Shown here in pieces: positions 60,381 through 64,000 of a DNA stretch of 64,000 nucleotides (position 1 is the stretch's first letter; each line of letters opens with the position of its first letter). The position numbers and the translations under genes were made by a program. The notes below the pieces were generated by a model that saw nothing but the letters and a program-made list of their open reading frames with translations, was not told the DNA's origin and did not search any database. The DNA comes from JAVVEG01 sp041751425 (GTDB lineage Bacteria; Pseudomonadota; Gammaproteobacteria; Pseudomonadales; Pseudohongiellaceae). The stretch lies in NCBI GenBank assembly GCA_041751425.1, contig JBGSXL010000007.1:1-64000 (forward strand). Direction: 5' to 3'.

Positions 60381-62279
60381 TCAGACCGTATTCATCAGTT
60401 CGATTGTTTGTGTCGATGCGCCATCAATAGCCAGCCGCAGAGTTACCAGCGTGCCACTGCTATCACTTTGCCAATCAATACCCGCATCAATTTCATTGGC
60501 GCGCGAATTGATGTTATTAACCCCATTGCCGTGCGCTCCGTCAAGATCAAATCCGCGACCATTATCCCTGATAGAAAAAGTCCACTGATTACCTTCGTTA
60601 TGGAGAAGCACCGACACTTTGTCGGCGCCAGCATGACGGATAATATTGCTGACAAGCTCCTTGAAGATTCTGTTCAGGTTAAATGCGCGCACAGAAGGTA
60701 CAACACTCTCCGTTATGGAACCAGGTTGCTGCCATTCCACAACATGGCCTGACCCCTGCAAGCGTAGCTCGGTTTCTTCGCGAATATCCTGCAAAAAGGC
60801 GGACAACAACTGATCAGGGTTGTTCGCTCTGGATACTGACTGCCGCAGACTCTCTAATGCGGAACGCGCCATATCGCCCAATTTATTCTCGCGCCCGGCA
60901 TGTACTATCGACAATAACTTGGAGCCCACATCGTCATGCAGATCCCGATAAATCTTCAAGCGCTCCTGTTCCGCCGCCTGATTCAGTTCCAACACGCGTC
61001 TTTCCGCAAAAGAGTTTTCAATTACCCGGCGGCTTTTCTCCACTTTGCTTTCCAGTTCGCGATTCAAGGTTTCCGCCATAGAGAGTGCATTGATAAAGCG
61101 AATCAATAAGGTAAAGGCAAAGACGACCAGCAGCAGCGGAACACCAAAATGTGCGTAAAACATTGCCCCCTCCCAACGTTCGACGGGAGCGAAGAACATC
61201 AGGAACATGTTGTGCACGAACAAGCCAATCTGTGTCAGCATGGCGACGGTAATGATAATGGCTTCCAGTTGCCGCTTGCGCAAAGCTTCGAAAGTCACCC
61301 GCACAACAATAGCCAGTAGAGCGAATGTGCCGACTAAGTGGAAACTGTAAGCCAACAGAAAGAAATTTTCGTGCGACACCAGGAAATGCCCGGCAACTGC
61401 AAACAGCGTCCAGGCCAGTAACAGATTTTCTCTAAATCTTTTCTTCACATTGGCAACACGCCCGATGAATCCATACATACAGAAAATACAGATATCGATA
61501 GCGCCGTGCACAAGTGGCAGCCAATATTCATAGAGGATAGGACTGAACTGGATAACCATATGCGTTGTGACAACGCTCCAACTCAAGCCGATACCACTCA
61601 ACCATAGATAGACAGTATCCTGGCGCCTCACCAGCCAGAGAATACATGTGATCAGCGACAGGCTAAGCCCAAAAGCAAGCAGAGTCTGATTAATTTCTAC
61701 CTGACGCAACATGCGTGCTGACCAAAGTTCGTGTATCTGATTGCTCTCACCAAACAACACAGGTGCCAGGTTGCCGCCCCAAACACTACGATGCAATCTC
61801 AGCGTTACCTGATTGTCGTTGGCAGCCCAATTACCAGGCTGAATCTCAACCAGCAGCGGGCGATTCCAGGAGACTGTTTCACGAACGCTTCTCACTGGGC
61901 TGCCGCCAACCTCCATGCCATTGAAAAATACCGTTAAAGATAAATTAAAACGCCAGAAATACAGGCTGTAGCGGAGATCATAGGCGGGTCGGTCGAGATT
62001 GAAGCGAAACCAGATGTAGCGCGACTGCAGATTGTTGTCGAATCTTGTATTGACGTCTTCACGGGTATTGAACGGCAATGTCATCGTGCGCCAGTCTGCA
62101 TCCGCATCAGGAATAGCCGCAGTGCTGCTGTAAAGAAACTCAACTGCCACAATGGACTGTGGTTCAGGTTGAGTTTGAGACTGCTGCGGAGGCTGCGCAT
62201 GTACCAGACCCACCAGGCAGAGCCACGCGCCTATGCCGACAAGAGAAAAACGGGTGACAGCGGAAAGATACTGGATCAT
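60381..62279 (-). CDS. 7TM-DISM-type sensor histidine kinase (NarX/DegS class kinase core)
   Basis: A 632-residue membrane kinase. A signal peptide (about 1-29) precedes a periplasmic DISM domain (about 40-190, jelly-roll-like, NPLLVEIQPGNW region), about seven membrane segments (190-395), a short coiled coil and a HisKA_3 phospho-acceptor motif (RLKIYRDLHDDVGSKLL). The ATPase part has FKELVSNIIRHAGA and RDNGRGFD. ATG 62279 is preferred over a codon seven residues upstream. Its divergent neighbour is a LuxR-type response regulator, the usual pairing with HisKA_3 kinases. Such DISM sensors respond to carbohydrate or other extracellular ligands. Confidence 0.87.
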   Translation of the reverse strand: MIQYLSAVTRFSLVGIGAWLCLVGLVHAQPPQQSQTQPEPQSIVAVEFLYSSTAAIPDADADWRTMTLPFNTREDVNTRFDNNLQSRYIWFRFNLDRPAYDLRYSLYFWRFNLSLTVFFNGMEVGGSPVRSVRETVSWNRPLLVEIQPGNWAANDNQVTLRLHRSVWGGNLAPVLFGESNQIHELWSARMLRQVEINQTLLAFGLSLSLITCILWLVRRQDTVYLWLSGIGLSWSVVTTHMVIQFSPILYEYWLPLVHGAIDICIFCMYGFIGRVANVKKRFRENLLLAWTLFAVAGHFLVSHENFFLLAYSFHLVGTFALLAIVVRVTFEALRKRQLEAIIITVAMLTQIGLFVHNMFLMFFAPVERWEGAMFYAHFGVPLLLVVFAFTLLIRFINALSMAETLNRELESKVEKSRRVIENSFAERRVLELNQAAEQERLKIYRDLHDDVGSKLLSIVHAGRENKLGDMARSALESLRQSVSRANNPDQLLSAFLQDIREETELRLQGSGHVVEWQQPGSITESVVPSVRAFNLNRIFKELVSNIIRHAGADKVSVLLHNEGNQWTFSIRDNGRGFDLDGAHGNGVNNINSRANEIDAGIDWQSDSSGTLVTLRLAIDGASTQTIELMNTV

Positions 62280-62461
62280 AGCTCTATCGGGCTTCTGCAT
62301 TTTATGGAATCAGCGTTTGCGGGAAATAGTCTGCATTATTGCTGACAATATGGCTATAGCAGTTGCCTCTTGTCGCCAGCGGCATGCCCCCCTTTCGGGG
62401 GTATACAAAATACGGGCGCCTCGCTACAGTCACCTCACTTGGCTCCGGCTACCGTTGGTTA

Positions 62462-63121
62462 ATGAAGATGATACCCTCCGAACAAGGCAATGCACTGATT
62501 GTTGAGGATAACCCTGATACGCGGGCCTGGTTGATCACTTGCGTGCAGACGGCATTTCCCGGTATGCAGATAGACACGGCAGACACGCTTGCCACGGCGC
62601 TGACTACTGTGGAAAAGGTCAATTATGATCTGGGCGTTATTGATCTTGGACTGCCGGATGGCAGCGGTATGGATATCATCCGCGCACTCAGCCGCAAGGA
62701 TTACCCCAGTTATATCGTGGTAGCTACCATCTACGATGATGACAAAAATCTGTTCACCGCGCTGAAGTCAGGTGCCAAGGGCTATATTCTGAAGGATCAG
62801 GACAAGGATCGCATCGTGAGTTATTTGCGCGGCATTCGCAAAAACCAACCTGCACTCTCACCGGCATCCTGGCAGCGCCTGATCGAACATTTCAACAGCA
62901 AGGGGGATGCGTTACAGCAGGCCAATCTGACTGCCCGTGAAACGGAAGTTGTCTGCCTTATTGGTAAGGGTTACAGCGTAGAGGATGTGGCGAAGTTGCT
63001 GCATCTGTCTGTGGATACTATCAAGGGCTACGTTAAAAATATCTACTCGAAACTGGCGGTTTCAAATCGCTCGGAATTGACGCTTGAAGCGATTCGTTTG
63101 GGCATTATTGATTCGGTTTGA
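62462..63121 (+). CDS. NarL/LuxR-type response regulator
   Basis: A 219-residue two-domain regulator. The receiver starts ALIVEDNPDTRAWL with phospho-acceptor Asp61 (GVIDLGLPDGSG) and Lys in GYILKD. The DNA-binding HTH has LTARETEVVCLIGKGYSVEDVAKLLHLSVDTIKGYVKNIY. ATG 62462 or 62468 is the start; an earlier frame from 62363 would cross the promoter region. It is divergent from the kinase gene and just upstream of the TonB receptor. CCCCC-TTTC-GGGGG (62388-62401) forms a hairpin in the intergenic region. Confidence 0.88.
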   Translation: MKMIPSEQGNALIVEDNPDTRAWLITCVQTAFPGMQIDTADTLATALTTVEKVNYDLGVIDLGLPDGSGMDIIRALSRKDYPSYIVVATIYDDDKNLFTALKSGAKGYILKDQDKDRIVSYLRGIRKNQPALSPASWQRLIEHFNSKGDALQQANLTARETEVVCLIGKGYSVEDVAKLLHLSVDTIKGYVKNIYSKLAVSNRSELTLEAIRLGIIDSV

Positions 63122-63147
63122 CGCCCGCGCGCAGATCCTTCAAAGTA

Positions 63148-63160
63148 TCACAAATTGTGA
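63148..63160. promoter_or_regulatory. Palindrome TCACAAATTGTGA upstream of the TonB receptor gene
   Basis: TCACAA and TTGTGA flank a single A at 63154, in the 151-bp gap before the receptor ATG. The half-site order is the reverse of a CRP site, so it is likelier a target of another regulator, perhaps the adjacent response regulator. Confidence 0.4.
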
Positions 63161-63272
63161 CAAATCCAGCGAAAACAGGATTTTATGTTCCCTCTCACAG
63201 AATAGTCTGCTTAAATCCTGCACCTTCCACTTCTGAACAACCCTTGATTTCTGAGCCACGAGCGTAAGAAGA

Positions 63273-64000
63273 ATGAAATTGATTTTTCGCAAAACCTTTA
63301 TCTCGCTACCCCTGATCCTTGCTGCTGCTGGTTATACCGGTAATGGTCTCGCCCAACAGACTGCGGATGACAATGCATCGGTCGTTTACCCTGCTGAGTA
63401 TTTTTCGGAATGGGGACCCGTGACCGCTCAGGATATGGTCAACCGAATTCCTGGAGTTAGCTCCGGTGGTGGCGGCGGTCGCGGTGGTGGTCCAGGTGGC
63501 GGTGGCGGAGGAGGTGGCCGCGGCCTTGGTGGCGGCGGTGGCGACCAGATATTGATTGATGGCAAGCGAGTGGCGGGTAAGAGTAATCAAACCAGCAACC
63601 AATTGGCACGAATTCCGGCATCCAAGGTTCGTCATGTGGAAATTATCCGCGGCTCAACTGCGGAGCTGGACGTGCGTGGTAACCAGATTATCAACATCGT
63701 GTTGCTGGAAGCATTAGCCAGTTCCACTACTTCTTATGAGATCAACACAGACCGATACATAGACGGTCACATTCAACCCGGTGGCAAGTTGGCGTACAGC
63801 GGCCAGAATGGCGACCTGGATTATGTTTTGAGCGCGGAGATCGAGCCACGCCACGATGCTTATCTCAGCAAGGAGACCAGCCGCCTGGGTGATTGGTCGT
63901 TGAATGATGAAATACGCGAAGACCGCGTGCGTGACCAGACCTCATATGGTGTGACGGCCAATCTGGGCTACTCTCTGAACGCTGCCAGCAGCATCCGGTT
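63273..64000 (+). CDS. TonB-dependent outer-membrane receptor (5' part)
   Basis: The frame opened by ATG 63273 runs without stop to the window end (about 242 codons). A signal peptide (MKLIFRKTFISLPLILAA, cut near GLAQ) is followed by the plug: VTAQDMVNRIPGVSS, a Gly/Arg-rich stretch of about 30 residues (63463-63543), then DQILIDGKRVAGKSNQ, RIPASKVRHVEIIRGSTAELDVRGN and the start of the barrel. The DNA is cut by the window end, so substrate cannot be told. A gene 3' of the two-component pair suggests control by it. Confidence 0.85.
   Translation, partial: MKLIFRKTFISLPLILAAAGYTGNGLAQQTADDNASVVYPAEYFSEWGPVTAQDMVNRIPGVSSGGGGGRGGGPGGGGGGGGRGLGGGGGDQILIDGKRVAGKSNQTSNQLARIPASKVRHVEIIRGSTAELDVRGNQIINIVLLEALASSTTSYEINTDRYIDGHIQPGGKLAYSGQNGDLDYVLSAEIEPRHDAYLSKETSRLGDWSLNDEIREDRVRDQTSYGVTANLGYSLNAASSIR

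Overview
The window is a chromosomal segment of a gammaproteobacterium. The order rpoD-dnaG-yqeY-rpsU / tsaD-folB-folK / cca-apaH-apaG-ksgA-pdxA-surA-lptD / amgK-murU / rpe-trpE / trpG-trpD-trpC / vfr / osmC-like closely follows the arrangement in Pseudomonas. The intervening genes (CYP153-type P450, NhaC, diheme cytochrome/beta-helix pair, M2 peptidase, TonB receptor) differ, so a non-Pseudomonas, perhaps aquatic, relative of the Pseudomonadales is my inference. Base composition looks close to 50% GC by eye (not computed).

Layout. 1-3900 is an accessory stretch: an IS3 OrfA fragment beside a CAU tRNA, an M2 dipeptidase lipoprotein, an intact VapBC pair with a readable promoter/operator, then about 560 bp of gene debris (WYL-regulator stub, one CRISPR-like repeat unit, frameshifted KilA-N remnant, two perfect palindromes). 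3.9-8.5 kb is the macromolecular synthesis operon (rpsU, yqeY, dnaG, rpoD). 8.7-17.9 kb carries TsaD, folate genes (folB, folK, a pteridine-reductase SDR), a sirtuin, a permease, a CPA2 antiporter, cca, apaH and apaG. 18-24 kb is lptD-surA-pdxA-ksgA, with ATGA overlaps at lptD/surA and pdxA/ksgA. 24-26 kb is the peptidoglycan-recycling pair amgK-murU, with a tandem repeat inside murU. 26-33 kb is rpe, trpE, phr, trpGDC and dgkA. 33-48 kb mixes PilZ, Vfr, OsmC, the diheme/beta-helix lipoprotein pair, NhaC, MFS, CYP153 plus ferredoxin, SDRs, LysE, an SPFH/ribbon-helix-helix unit, DUF3047 and two GSTs.

48-59.5 kb is respiratory: a complete cbb3 oxidase locus ccoNOQP-ccoGHIS plus a SafE-like gene, driven from a promoter with a perfect FNR/Anr box, and facing a FixL-like hybrid kinase with two tandem haem-type PAS domains. 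In Pseudomonas the genes after ccoS/safE are hemN and anr; here they are replaced by a Yip1 protein and this kinase. 59.5-64 kb holds a GST-like lipoprotein, a 7TM-type histidine kinase divergent from a LuxR-type response regulator, and the start of a TonB-dependent receptor with a glycine-rich plug.

Most notable for follow-up: the two-haem-PAS kinase next to cco, the SPFH/RHH/SDR unit with a GATATC-N5-GATATC operator, the (SEGRK)n insertion in MurU, the decayed defence/mobile island at 3.36-3.85 kb, the diheme-cytochrome/beta-helix pair, and the GST-like lipoprotein/two-component/TonB receptor cluster.
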